In this document: one piece after another, positions 6,754 to 15,405 of the stretch
Layout of the letters: the number at the start of each line of letters is the position of its first letter
Position numbering within the stretch: position 1 is the stretch's first letter
Origin: Actinomycetes bacterium
GTDB lineage: Bacteria; Actinomycetota; Thermoleophilia; BMS3ABIN01
NCBI GenBank assembly: GCA_021790115.1
Contig: JAJYIM010000012.1
Coordinates: 1 to 47,835 of the forward strand
Reading direction: 5' to 3'
DNA length: 47,835 nucleotides
The notes under the pieces: generated by a model
Databases searched by the model: none
Told to the model about the DNA's origin: nothing
Seen by the model: only the letters and a program-made list of their open reading frames with translations
Program-made: the position numbers and the translations under genes

Positions 6754-8196
6754 TTGCCGAATATGGACCTTGTTGAAGTAAATCCTTACCTGTGGGAAAT
6801 TCCGCGGACAGGCGGCATGAATGTGCCCGGCCGGATCTTTGCCGACAGGCAGCTGATGGAAAAGGCCAGAGAGGAAAAAGCGCTGGAGCAGGTGGCCAAC
6901 GTCGCCTGCCTGCCGGGAATAGTCACTGCTTCGCTGGCAATGCCGGACATTCATTGGGGTTACGGTTTTGCCATTGGCGGCGTAGCCGCATTTGGCATGA
7001 ATGACGGCGTCATCTCGCCGGGAGGAGTTGGCTATGACATAGCCTGTGGAGTGCGGCTGCTGCGGACCGACCTGTTGGCGCCGGAAATAAAAACAACCAT
7101 TCCCGGGCTTGTGCATGAGCTCTCCCGCATGATTCCCGCCGGCGTCGGGCGCCGCGGAAATATGAAGTTGAGTCCGAAAGAGCTGGACGATCTGATGACC
7201 GGCGGCGTCCCCTGGGTCATTGAGCAGGGACTGGGCCGGCCGGAAGATGTGGAAGCCATTGAAGACGGCGGCGTGCTGGATGGCGCTGATTCGTCGATGG
7301 TGAGCGCCCGCGCCCGGGAGCGCGGCTTTGACCAGCCGGGCACCTTGGGCGCCGGCAACCATTTTGCCGAAGTGCAGGTGGTGGAGGAGGTTTTCGACCC
7401 CCGGGCGGCGGCTGCCTTCGGAATTGATAAAGATCAGCTTTGCGTTATGGTGCACTCCGGCTCCCGCGGGCTGGGTCACCAGGTGTGCACCGATTACGTA
7501 AAGATTATGGGCCCGGCGGCGGCGCGGGCTGGCATCAGCCTGCCGGACCGGCAACTGGCCTGCGCTCCCATCAGTAGCCGCGAAGGACGTGAATATTACG
7601 CGGCGATGGCCTGTGCCGTTAACTTCGCCCGCTGCAACCGCCAGGTGATGACGCATTTGATCCGCCAGTCATTCGAGTACGTCTTTAAAACTCCGGCGGA
7701 GCGGCTGGGGCTGGAGCTGGTTTATGATGTGTCACACAATGTCGCCAAGTTTGAGGAGCATGAGACGGAAGACGGGAAAGTGCGGCTATGTGTTCATCGC
7801 AAGGGCGCCACCCGCTCCTTTCCGGCCGGCCATCCGGATGTGCCGGCCGGATACAGGGAGGTGGGCCAGCCGGTGATTGTTCCCGGCGATATGGGCACTG
7901 CTTCCTATTTGCTCAAAGGAACAAAGGAATCCATGAGTCTGAGCTTTGGCTCCACCTGCCACGGCGCCGGCCGCGTCATGGGCCGCCGGGCCGCCAAGCG
8001 GATGATTCAGGGGCATGAGCTGAAGGCGCGCCTGGAGGCGCAGGGCATTACCGTCAGGGCAGGGAGCACGAGGGGGCTGGCCGAGGAGGCGCCGGAGGCA
8101 TACAAGGACGTTAACAGGGTTGTGGATGTATGCCATAGGGCCGGGCTCTCCCGCAAGGTGGCAAAGCTGCGGCCGTTGGGAGTGGTGAAGGGATGA
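6754..8196 (+). CDS. rtcB: RNA-splicing ligase RtcB
   Basis: GTP- and Mn-dependent ligase joining RNA 2',3'-cyclic phosphate (or 3'-phosphate) ends to 5'-OH ends, used in RNA repair or tRNA splicing. The 480-aa product has the metal site motifs SPGGVGYDIACGVRL (Asp and Cys ligands), GTLGAGNHFAEVQ, MVHSGSRGLGHQ, YDVSHNVAKFE, and the guanylylation region FGSTCHGAGRVMGR with the nucleophilic His. Length is normal for the family. Start is TTG at 6754 or ATG at 6763, with no strong ribosome site to decide. Operon with archease. Nothing nearby identifies the RNA substrate. Confidence 0.97.
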   Translation: MPNMDLVEVNPYLWEIPRTGGMNVPGRIFADRQLMEKAREEKALEQVANVACLPGIVTASLAMPDIHWGYGFAIGGVAAFGMNDGVISPGGVGYDIACGVRLLRTDLLAPEIKTTIPGLVHELSRMIPAGVGRRGNMKLSPKELDDLMTGGVPWVIEQGLGRPEDVEAIEDGGVLDGADSSMVSARARERGFDQPGTLGAGNHFAEVQVVEEVFDPRAAAAFGIDKDQLCVMVHSGSRGLGHQVCTDYVKIMGPAAARAGISLPDRQLACAPISSREGREYYAAMACAVNFARCNRQVMTHLIRQSFEYVFKTPAERLGLELVYDVSHNVAKFEEHETEDGKVRLCVHRKGATRSFPAGHPDVPAGYREVGQPVIVPGDMGTASYLLKGTKESMSLSFGSTCHGAGRVMGRRAAKRMIQGHELKARLEAQGITVRAGSTRGLAEEAPEAYKDVNRVVDVCHRAGLSRKVAKLRPLGVVKG

Positions 8197-8212
8197 GGTT
8201 GCCTCAGCAACA

Positions 8213-8238
8213 GAATATGCTTTTGGGATAGGCTCAAA
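8213..8238. repeat. Partial, decayed copy of the dispersed repeat
   Basis: CAGAATATGC followed by TTTTGGGATAGGCTCAA resembles the right half of the copy at 9910-9963. The end carries the stop codon (TGA on the minus strand) of the nucleoside phosphorylase gene, as the copy at 4686 does for cysK. Confidence 0.45.
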
Positions 8239-9067
8239 ACAGCGTCGGCTTTCTCAAGCTGGCGCAGGAGCACGGCTGCCCTGCATCGACTGCGTCAAGG
8301 GCAGACAGCAGAATCCGCGATTGATTAATGGCGTCCTGCTCGAAAATTTCTGCAAGCAGCAGATGCTCCCAGTCGCGCACCACGCCTTCTGCGTAATTAA
8401 CGACAAGGTAAAGGGCGGCATAGCAGGCGCCAATGTCGCGCGCCAGCCAAACTTCGGGGCACATGCTTTGGCCAATAATGTCTCCAAAGGGCTGCATCAT
8501 CTTGATCTCGGCCCTGCTTTCAAACCGGGGGCCCTCTGTGACCACGCAGGTGCCACGTCCGAAAACCCTTCCCCGCGCGTGCTCTGCCGCGGCTTCGGTC
8601 AGCGCCCGCCCCAGCGCAGGGCAGACGGGATCGCGCATAATCAGGAGATGACCGCCGGCTACAGGAGTGGGATCCCTGTGGGTGGTCAAGTCAACGAAAT
8701 CATCAGGAATGACGATGTCCCGCGGGTCCAGCAACGGGTTTAAGCTGCCGACGCCGGCCTCAGAGAAAATGCGGGTGACTCCCGCCTGGGCCAAAACCCA
8801 GAATAATTGCCGCGAGGCCGTCCCCCGGCCGGTTCCCGGACGCCAGCCATGCAGCTCGGCGGTCAGGCAGCGGCGGCCGCCGGCAGTCTCAAAAAGTTTA
8901 AACGCGGGCGAAATACCGTAAGGAGTGTCAAAAACAAGGTCTTTATCAATGATGCGGGCGCCGGCTCGGGCATCTTCGGGAAAGGCGCAAGCACGGGTGC
9001 CGGAACCGCCGATCACCATCCAGGTTGCTGCAGGAATGTCGGCAGCGGCTGCTTGATCAGGATTCAT
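8234..9067 (-). CDS. MTAP/PNP-family nucleoside phosphorylase, possibly methylthioinosine phosphorylase
   Basis: Phosphorolytic cleavage of a purine nucleoside, part of methylthioadenosine salvage or purine salvage. Family features in the 277 aa are VIGGSGT at the N-terminus, FSEAGVGSLNP, VTEGPRFESRAEIKMMQPFGD, and MCPEVWLARDIGACYAALYLVVNYAEGV. At the base-recognition position MTAP has Asp (TDYD) while enzymes for 6-oxopurines have Asn; here it is Asn (VVNYAEG), which favours methylthioinosine, inosine or guanosine over MTA. The usual HG...H phosphate/ribose segment is altered (HGWRPGTGRG), so it is a divergent member. It overlaps the next gene by 4 nt and converges on rtcB. Confidence 0.78.
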   Translation of the reverse strand: MNPDQAAAADIPAATWMVIGGSGTRACAFPEDARAGARIIDKDLVFDTPYGISPAFKLFETAGGRRCLTAELHGWRPGTGRGTASRQLFWVLAQAGVTRIFSEAGVGSLNPLLDPRDIVIPDDFVDLTTHRDPTPVAGGHLLIMRDPVCPALGRALTEAAAEHARGRVFGRGTCVVTEGPRFESRAEIKMMQPFGDIIGQSMCPEVWLARDIGACYAALYLVVNYAEGVVRDWEHLLLAEIFEQDAINQSRILLSALDAVDAGQPCSCASLRKPTLF

Positions 9068-9816
9068 TTAACAAGGTCAACCTGCATCTGCAAGTGGTTG
9101 CCGTTGTCATAGGTGTACTGGCGCAGGGATTGATTAAGGCATCCATCCATTGCCCTGACGGAGCCAATCCGGGTGGTGCCGGTTCTGACCGGCTGCCCCA
9201 GGGAAACCTGGGGATAATCGAGATGGGAGAGCGCCACTGTTAAGCGCGGCTGCGATTGCGGCTGGATGTTTATTTCGATGTCGGGACACTGACCTTCTTC
9301 CTGGTATGCCTTAATGCCGGTGACAACGCCATCGACAGGAGCAAAAACGTTGGTCCCGGCCGGCGCTCCCACATCCATGGCTTTAATGTCTGCATCGCCG
9401 CTGCCGCTCATCACCACATATTTGGTCCCGTCCTGAGGGAAAACCTGTCCCAGGCTGCTGGCAATAACAGAACCATTAACTTGCTGCCCAATCGGGTCGA
9501 GGGGGACCGCGTCATCATCGGCGCTGGGATGAAAGCCGATGGCGGTGACTTCCCTGCCATAAACGGGCAGCATCAGTTGCAGGCCCTCCGCTTGAGCCAA
9601 CGGCACGCGCTCAGGCAATTTCGTTGATGCCACTTCCCTGGCGGCTGACATGGTGGCATCGTCAAGCAGGGGAGTGGACGCCGCCCTCGAAGATACGATA
9701 GAGGCCGTGAATGCGAACATGGCGATGGCAAACATGATCGCGAGGAAAATTGCGGAATGCCATTTATACCTGTATTTTTTTGCTCGTGGCAGTATAGTGT
9801 GGGGCTGGGAAGCCAT
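9064..9816 (-). CDS. Membrane-anchored degenerate M23 (LytM-like) protein
   Basis: A 250-aa protein with an N-terminal membrane segment (about residues 20-45) and a C-terminal LytM/M23-type beta barrel: DIKAMDVGAPAGTNVFAPVDGVVTGI, then TVALSHLDYPQVSLGQPV, and HLQMQVDL at the end. Active M23 peptidases need H-x-x-x-D and H-x-H zinc ligands. Here the first His is replaced (IKAMD) and the last motif is HLQ rather than HLH, so it is probably catalytically dead, like EnvC or NlpD, which activate amidases. An intact M23 protein is encoded 3 kb away (12783-13784). No Shine-Dalgarno sequence is visible at the ATG. Its stop overlaps the phosphorylase start. Confidence 0.75.
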   Translation of the reverse strand: MASQPHTILPRAKKYRYKWHSAIFLAIMFAIAMFAFTASIVSSRAASTPLLDDATMSAAREVASTKLPERVPLAQAEGLQLMLPVYGREVTAIGFHPSADDDAVPLDPIGQQVNGSVIASSLGQVFPQDGTKYVVMSGSGDADIKAMDVGAPAGTNVFAPVDGVVTGIKAYQEEGQCPDIEINIQPQSQPRLTVALSHLDYPQVSLGQPVRTGTTRIGSVRAMDGCLNQSLRQYTYDNGNHLQMQVDLVK

Positions 9817-9909
9817 CGGAGGTAATTAAACCACCTGATTATTTTTTTTCAACCCCCTTTGTGCTTATACGATACAATTAGTCGCAGCTTGTTATTGCCC
9901 GGACAGCTA

Positions 9910-9963
9910 AGAATCTATCTCAGAAGGCTATTCCCAACAGAATATGCCGTTGGGGTAGATTCT
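9910..9963. repeat. Dispersed palindromic repeat
   Basis: Left arm AGAATCTATCTCAGAAGGC and right arm GTTGGGGTAGATTCT, with an inner pair TTCCCAAC / GTTGGGG. Lies between the M23-like gene and the AI-2E transporter gene. Ends match the other copies. Confidence 0.75.
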
Positions 9964-9998
9964 AAATATGGAAATTATGAAAAACAGCGGGAGCGGCG

Positions 9999-11108
9999 TT
10001 GAATATTAAAATTCCCAGATGGATGCAGATGGTGGGCCTGCCTGTTTTGATCCTGCTGATCTGGTTTGCGGCCTCGGTGATCACCACCGCCATCTTTATT
10101 TTTTTAAGCGCGGCGCTGCTTTCGCTGATGCTGAATCCGCTGGTCAACCGCCTCGAATGGCTCAAGGTGCCCCGTTATCTCGGCGTCTTTATTGTTTATT
10201 TGGGCCTGCTGGCAGCGATAGTCCTTTTCTTCATCATTGTCATCCCTCCGGCCGTGACCCAACTGCAGCAGCTGATTAATAATCTGCCCAATTACGCAGA
10301 AACAGTGCGAGAGCAGATTGAAAACTGGAAATCAACGCTGCAAAGCCTGAATCTGCCCTTTGATGTCAGTCAGCAGGCGAACAATCTTGCCGACCGCATC
10401 TCCGGCGCTCTGGTAGATTTGGGCCCAACGATTCTGGCCTATTCAATCAACTTGGTGGGCGCCCTGACACAGTTCTTTATCGTGGTTGTCATTTCCATTT
10501 ACATGTTGCTCGACGCCAAGCGGATCGGCCGCTTCGTCAGGAGCCTGTTCCCGAAGCGGTACGAGGCCGATGCGGACGAGTTTGTCTTAAGGACGCAAAG
10601 GGCGGTGACGCATTGGATCCGGGCGCAGGCGCTGCTGAGCCTTATTATTGGCTTAAGCGTCGGCCTCGGCATCTGGTTTCTGGGGTTGGTGGGCATCTGG
10701 CCGGAAGGCTCCAGCTATTCCGCATTCTTTGGGGCTTGGGCGGGTCTGACTGAATTCATTCCTTACTTGGGGCCAATCCTGGGCGCCATTCCCCCGGTAG
10801 TAACGGCCCTGTTTGCATCACCCTGGGCGGCGCTGGCGGTAGTGGGCGTCTTTATCTTTGTTCAGGAAGTGGAGGCTCATATTCTGGTGCCTAATATTAT
10901 GGGCTCGGCGGTGGGCGTGCACCCACTTGTGGTCATATTTGCCATGCTGGCCGGCGCCGAGATTCACGGCATAATTGGCATTATCCTGGCCCTGCCGATG
11001 GTAGCGCTCGGCAGGGAAATTGTCTCCTTTTTCAGATCGAGGCTCAGCCTGGAGCAATGGCGCCAAAGCGAGGAACCAACTCCGTTGGAACAAGCGGCTG
11101 AGGATTAA
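9999..11108 (+). CDS. AI-2E family (PerM/UPF0118) transporter
   Basis: Polytopic membrane protein, 369 aa, of the AI-2E/PerM family. Members export small solutes or act as Na+/H+ antiporters; the autoinducer-2 role is proven only for some, so substrate is unknown. Visible features are two helices at residues 11-40, a helix at 60-85, a cytoplasmic or periplasmic coiled region (QLQQLINNLPNYAETVREQIENW), and the conserved C-terminal half with LTEFIPYLGPILGAIPPV, GVFIFVQEVEAHILVPNIMG and HPLVVIFAMLAGAEIHGIIG. The start is TTG at 9999, with GGGAGCGGCG before it. The charged tail REIVSFFRSRLSLEQW is typical. Followed by the MurE-like gene after 36 nt. Confidence 0.93.
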   Translation: MNIKIPRWMQMVGLPVLILLIWFAASVITTAIFIFLSAALLSLMLNPLVNRLEWLKVPRYLGVFIVYLGLLAAIVLFFIIVIPPAVTQLQQLINNLPNYAETVREQIENWKSTLQSLNLPFDVSQQANNLADRISGALVDLGPTILAYSINLVGALTQFFIVVVISIYMLLDAKRIGRFVRSLFPKRYEADADEFVLRTQRAVTHWIRAQALLSLIIGLSVGLGIWFLGLVGIWPEGSSYSAFFGAWAGLTEFIPYLGPILGAIPPVVTALFASPWAALAVVGVFIFVQEVEAHILVPNIMGSAVGVHPLVVIFAMLAGAEIHGIIGIILALPMVALGREIVSFFRSRLSLEQWRQSEEPTPLEQAAED

Positions 11109-11144
11109 TCCCTGCCGCCCGGGAACTGGAGCCTGAATGGCAAA

Positions 11145-12644
11145 ATGAGGATATCGCAAGTACTTCAGGGAGTCAAAGTCATCCGGCAGGCCGCGGATCC
11201 GGCGCTTGACATTAGGGCCGTTGTATATGATTCGCGCCGGGTCGAAGCGGGCTCTCTTTTTTTTGCCTTGCCCGGGTTTAAGACTGATGGTCACGACTTC
11301 GCCGCCGAGACTATTAGGAAAGGTGCTGCCGCCGTTGTCACGGAGCGCCCGCTGGCCGGCCTCGGGGCGCGCCAGGTGCAGGTTGAAAACGGGCGGCGCG
11401 CCCTGGCGCAGGCAGCTGCCAATTTCTTTGGCCGGCCGGCTGACAAGCTGATTGTCATTGGCGTTACTGGCACCAACGGCAAGACGACCACTTCTTTTCT
11501 GCTGGATAGTATCCTCAGGGCGGCCGGGAAAAAAACAGGCCTGATCAGCGGCGTGGAGAACCGGTCGGCCCGCGGCCGGGCCAGGGCCCGGCGCACTACC
11601 CCGGAAGCCCCTGATCTCCAAAAACTGCTGGCGGAAATGGTTGAGTCTGGTTTTGAATTTGCCACTATTGAGGTCTCTTCACACGGCATTGAGCTTCAGC
11701 GTGTAACCTGCATTTCTTTTGACATTGCTGTGTTTACCAACCTGACACCAGATCATCTTGATCTTCACCAAACCATGGAGGCTTATTTTCAAACCAAGCG
11801 GCGCCTGTTTGTGCCGGCTGCCGCCAACCAGGAAAAGGGATGCGCCGGCAGGGCAGAGGAGCCGCGCGCTGCGGTCAATATCGGCGACGGCTACGGCCGG
11901 CGGCTGCTTGACGAGCTTGGCCCCGGGCAGGCCGTCAGCTTCGGCGAAGCGGCCGGGGCGGACGTATGCGCTCAAAATTTACGACAGAGCGGCTGGGATA
12001 GCAACTTTGAACTGGCGACGCCGGCGGGTTCAATTCCCGTAAGTTTTCACTTGCCGGGGCGGCATAATATTGACAACGCGCTGGCCGCAGCGGCGGCGGC
12101 GCATCTTTTGCGCCTGCCGTTAGAAGCCACAGCGTCCGGCCTCGCTTCCTTGCGCTCCGTGCCGGGAAGGTTTGAGCAGGTTGATGTCGAGGCAGATTTC
12201 AAAATTGTAGTCGATTATGCCCACAATGAAGACGGGCTTAAGCGAACCCTGGCAACGGCCAGGCGGTTCACTCGCGGGAAGCTGATTCTGGTTTTTGGCT
12301 GTCCCGGCGAACGTGACCGCGACAAGCGCCCCAGGATGGGAAAAATCGCAGGGACCTATGCCGATCTGTCTGTGTTGACTACGGATGACTGTTATGGAGA
12401 AGAGCCGGGGCAGATACTTGATGAAGTAGAGCCGGGCCTGGTTCAGTCCGGCGGCCGCTACCTCCGCATTGCCGAGCGGCGTGGCGCCATTGAGGCAGCG
12501 CTTGAAGCAGCAGCTGCCGGCGATCTGGTATTGATTGCCGGAAAGGGGCATGAGCAGGTGCAAATGATGGCGGTGGGACCGATGCCGTTTAACGACGCCG
12601 ACGTGGTAAGGGAAATAGTTAGGAAGGTGGGACGGCAGGCATGA
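11145..12644 (+). CDS. MurE-like Mur ligase with unusual substrate motif
   Basis: ATP-dependent ligase of the MurE group (UDP-MurNAc-tripeptide synthetase), 499 aa. The N-terminal UDP-binding domain has VVYDSRRVEAGSLFFALPG; the central ATPase domain has VTGTNGKTTTSFLL, TTPEAPDLQ, EVSSHGIELQRV, TNLTPDHLDLH and the carbamylated lysine region YFQTKRRLF; the C-terminal domain has DYAHNEDGLKRTL and AGKGHEQ. At the diaminopimelate-recognition motif (DNPR) this protein reads DDCYGEEP, so the Arg that contacts DAP is missing, and the lysine-type motif is absent too. Which amino acid or substrate it uses cannot be assigned. No other mur genes are near. Could be the housekeeping enzyme with altered specificity or a paralogue. 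Confidence 0.8.
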   Translation: MRISQVLQGVKVIRQAADPALDIRAVVYDSRRVEAGSLFFALPGFKTDGHDFAAETIRKGAAAVVTERPLAGLGARQVQVENGRRALAQAAANFFGRPADKLIVIGVTGTNGKTTTSFLLDSILRAAGKKTGLISGVENRSARGRARARRTTPEAPDLQKLLAEMVESGFEFATIEVSSHGIELQRVTCISFDIAVFTNLTPDHLDLHQTMEAYFQTKRRLFVPAAANQEKGCAGRAEEPRAAVNIGDGYGRRLLDELGPGQAVSFGEAAGADVCAQNLRQSGWDSNFELATPAGSIPVSFHLPGRHNIDNALAAAAAAHLLRLPLEATASGLASLRSVPGRFEQVDVEADFKIVVDYAHNEDGLKRTLATARRFTRGKLILVFGCPGERDRDKRPRMGKIAGTYADLSVLTTDDCYGEEPGQILDEVEPGLVQSGGRYLRIAERRGAIEAALEAAAAGDLVLIAGKGHEQVQMMAVGPMPFNDADVVREIVRKVGRQA

Positions 12645-12782
12645 CCTGCTTTATAAATATAACGCTATTTGCAAAAAGCGGATTGTGATTGGGGCTGCTG
12701 GGTCTTGCCAGCGCCGCCTCTTGGTGATAAATTTTGATTGTCGTCCAGATTGACAACGATAGCAGCGGGGATGGGAGGCGGC

Positions 12783-13784
12783 ATGTGGAAGCGGACGCTG
12801 ATGTTGGCTTTGGTGGTATTTGTTTGTTGGGGTGGCCTGGAGCCGGTTTTTGCCAGCAGGGCGACTTCCTGTGCTTTAAATGCGCCGGTGCTTCAACAAA
12901 AAATGGTTTGGCCGGTTGAAGGCACGGTGATCAAGCCCTGGAGTCTTGACTGCAATTCGGACCAGGGCCATAGGGGAATTGATATCGAGGCGCCAGCCGG
13001 CAGCAGCATCAGGGCTGCCGAAAACGGGGTCGTTGGCTTTGTCGGATTTACCCCGGCCGAAGGCGGGGGCCAGACGGTTACCATAAACCATCCGCAAGGG
13101 CTAAGAAGTACATATCTTCATTTGACTCAGGCGACTGTGGTGCTGGGCCAGAATGTCGCCCGCGGCCAGGAGATCGGAACCAGCGCCGGCCCCGCACTGC
13201 ATTTCGGCCTTAAGCTTGGCAGCCGCGGCGGGTATTTAGACCCGCTGGAGTATCTTGAAGAGAATGCGCCGGCCGCCGCGTCAAAACAGCCGCCACCAGC
13301 CACGCCCGTGCCGGCGCCCGTTTCTCAGCCGGAAACGCCGGCAGCCGCGCCTGCCGCCAAACCGGTGACAGCTTCGGCGCACCCGGTAGCTTCGGAGCCC
13401 GGCCGCCAGCCCGCCGGAGTCCCTTCTGCCGCAGGCATGCAGGCAACTGCTGCCGGCGCGGCTGAGGAAACGGCGCCGCGGGGCACGCAGCTTCACGCCC
13501 TGCAGCCGGGTGTGCACCCCGTTGAAGATCAGGAGCTTGCCCGGGGGCGGGCAACATTGACCTACCCACACCCGGCTAACCGGATACCATCCGCTCAGGC
13601 TGGCAATAAAATTCAGGTGCATTATCCCGGCTCACGGCCGGGGGTGGAAAAACCCGGAACGCTGCATTTGGTGGAAATCATTGCCGCCGTCGGGATTATC
13701 ATTGCCGCTGCGGCAGCTGCTACCGTGGGAAGAGACAAAAGATTGGCGCCGGTGCCTGAGACAAGTGCTGGGCATCTACGGTAG
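12783..13784 (+). CDS. Secreted/membrane M23 peptidase with Pro/Ala-rich stalk
   Basis: Cell-wall endopeptidase of the LytM type, about 333 aa. The track ORF starts earlier, but GGGAGG sits directly before the ATG at 12783, and MWKRTLMLALVVFVCWGG then forms a signal peptide. The M23 domain is complete: GHRGIDIEAPAGSSIRAAENG (H-x-x-x-D), STYLHLTQ, and GPALHFGLKL (the final H-x-H is LHFGL, with the other His in YLHL). After it comes a long Pro/Ala/Thr-rich linker (about residues 165-240), then a hydrophobic helix LHLVEIIAAVGIIIAAAAAA near the C-terminus and a basic tail. The double anchoring plus flexible stalk suggests it reaches through the wall. Follows the MurE-like gene. Confidence 0.87.
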   Translation: MWKRTLMLALVVFVCWGGLEPVFASRATSCALNAPVLQQKMVWPVEGTVIKPWSLDCNSDQGHRGIDIEAPAGSSIRAAENGVVGFVGFTPAEGGGQTVTINHPQGLRSTYLHLTQATVVLGQNVARGQEIGTSAGPALHFGLKLGSRGGYLDPLEYLEENAPAAASKQPPPATPVPAPVSQPETPAAAPAAKPVTASAHPVASEPGRQPAGVPSAAGMQATAAGAAEETAPRGTQLHALQPGVHPVEDQELARGRATLTYPHPANRIPSAQAGNKIQVHYPGSRPGVEKPGTLHLVEIIAAVGIIIAAAAAATVGRDKRLAPVPETSAGHLR

Positions 13785-13866
13785 GTAGTTTGACTCTTTA
13801 CCGGCAGGCATTACCTACCAGGATAGGCTCCAAGCTGCTACTATATCAGCGCAAAATATCCTCTGG

Positions 13867-15405
13867 ATGAGCGCCATGCCAAACAACTTTTATGTTACCA
13901 CACCAATCTATTATGTCAACGATGCGCCGCATATCGGCCATGCTTACACAACTATCGCCGCAGACATACTGGCCCGCTACCACCGGCAAATGGGGGAGAA
14001 TGTCTTTTTCCTAACCGGTACGGATGAGCACGGCAATCCCGTAGCCCGGGCTGCGGAGCGCCGGGGGCTTAAGCCGCAAGAGCACGCCGATGAAATGGCG
14101 GAGAAATTCAAGGCTCTGGCGGCTCAGGTTGGCGCCAGCAATGATTTTTTCATCCGCACCACCGATCCCAGGCATGTCGAGGCAGTGCAGGGCTTCATGC
14201 AGCAACTGTATGACCAGGGGGACATCTATTTGAAATCCTACAAAGGCCTTTATTGCGCGGCCTGCGAAGCTTTTTACGCAGAGAAGGACTTGATCGGGGG
14301 CAAATGCCCAGACCATGGCACGGTTGCAGAAGAAGTAGAGGAGGAAAATTATTTTTTCCGGCTATCGCATTATCAGGAGCGGCTGCTTAGGCATTACCGG
14401 GACAACCCCGATTTCGTGCTGCCGCAGGTCCGCTTAAACGAAGCCAGCAGTTTTATTGGTGGCGGCCTGGAGGACATTAGCATCAGCCGGGCGGCGCTTA
14501 AATGGGGAATACAGGTTCCTTGGGATGAAGGCCAGGTGGTTTACGTTTGGGTGGACGCGCTGCTCAATTATATTACGGCTCTTGGGTTCGCCTTGCAAAA
14601 CGAAGTGTCGAGCAACAAATTCTGGCCTGCTGATTATCATCTGATGGCCAAGGATATTCTTAAGTTTCATGCTGTGATCTGGCCGGCGCTTTTAATGGCG
14701 CTCGGCTACGAACTTCCCCGGCATCTGTTCGTACATGGGTACTTGCTGATGGGAGGGCACAAGATGAGCAAAACGCGGGGAAACGTGCTGGACCCGGTTG
14801 ACATCATCAACAGGTATGGCGTTGACGCCTTCCGTTTTTATTGCTTCCGCGAGGTGGCATTTGGGCAGGACGGCGTTGTCTCCCGGGAAGGCTTTGAGTC
14901 TCGTTATAACTCAGAGCTTGCCAACGATCTTGGAAATCTTGTCAGCCGCACGGTTTCCATGATCGGCAAATATAACGGTGGGATCATCCCGGGCAGGCCG
15001 GCAAAGGATTTGGAAGTCCTGGCCAGCGTAATTACAGGCCGCGCCCATGAAATGGAAGCGGATATGGCCCGGGTGGACCTGACCGGGGCGCTGGAAAAGA
15101 TCTGGTTGATCGTGCGCCGCCTCAACAGGCACGTTGAAGAAAAAGCGCCTTGGGTTCTTGCCAGGGACGAGGCAAAAAACGAGGAACTGCAGGCCGTCCT
15201 GTATTACCTGGCGGAGGGTCTCAGGCTTTGCGCGCTGCTTCTGTATTCTTTTATGCCCGGCACAGCGGTTGAGATCCTGAACAGGCTGGGTCAGCCTGCG
15301 CAGGCATCTGACCTGTCGTTGACCAAGGGGGAGTGGGGCTGTCTTAAAACCGGCGCCGCTATAAAAGCAGCAGGCCCCCTGTTTCCCAAGCTTGCCCAGG
15401 ATTGA
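13867..15405 (+). CDS. metG: Methionyl-tRNA synthetase
   Basis: Class I synthetase charging tRNA-Met. The 512-aa product has TPIYYVNDAPHIGHAYTT (HIGH motif), the zinc-knuckle insert (CAAC ... CPDHG, one CxxC and one CxxH-like pair), and KMSKTRGNVLDP. It ends after the anticodon-binding helical domain, without the C-terminal EMAP/Trbp111-type tRNA-binding domain that longer bacterial MetG proteins have. Start is ATG at 13867 or the in-frame ATG three codons later. The stop overlaps the start of the TatD gene (TTGA), so the two are coupled, a common MetG-TatD arrangement. Confidence 0.97.
   Translation: MSAMPNNFYVTTPIYYVNDAPHIGHAYTTIAADILARYHRQMGENVFFLTGTDEHGNPVARAAERRGLKPQEHADEMAEKFKALAAQVGASNDFFIRTTDPRHVEAVQGFMQQLYDQGDIYLKSYKGLYCAACEAFYAEKDLIGGKCPDHGTVAEEVEEENYFFRLSHYQERLLRHYRDNPDFVLPQVRLNEASSFIGGGLEDISISRAALKWGIQVPWDEGQVVYVWVDALLNYITALGFALQNEVSSNKFWPADYHLMAKDILKFHAVIWPALLMALGYELPRHLFVHGYLLMGGHKMSKTRGNVLDPVDIINRYGVDAFRFYCFREVAFGQDGVVSREGFESRYNSELANDLGNLVSRTVSMIGKYNGGIIPGRPAKDLEVLASVITGRAHEMEADMARVDLTGALEKIWLIVRRLNRHVEEKAPWVLARDEAKNEELQAVLYYLAEGLRLCALLLYSFMPGTAVEILNRLGQPAQASDLSLTKGEWGCLKTGAAIKAAGPLFPKLAQD

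Noticed and set aside
6262-7656. 464-aa minus-strand ORF across archease and rtcB
   Set aside because: Fully antisense to two well-recognised genes, with His/Asn-rich composition typical of a shadow frame and no ribosome site or family resemblance.
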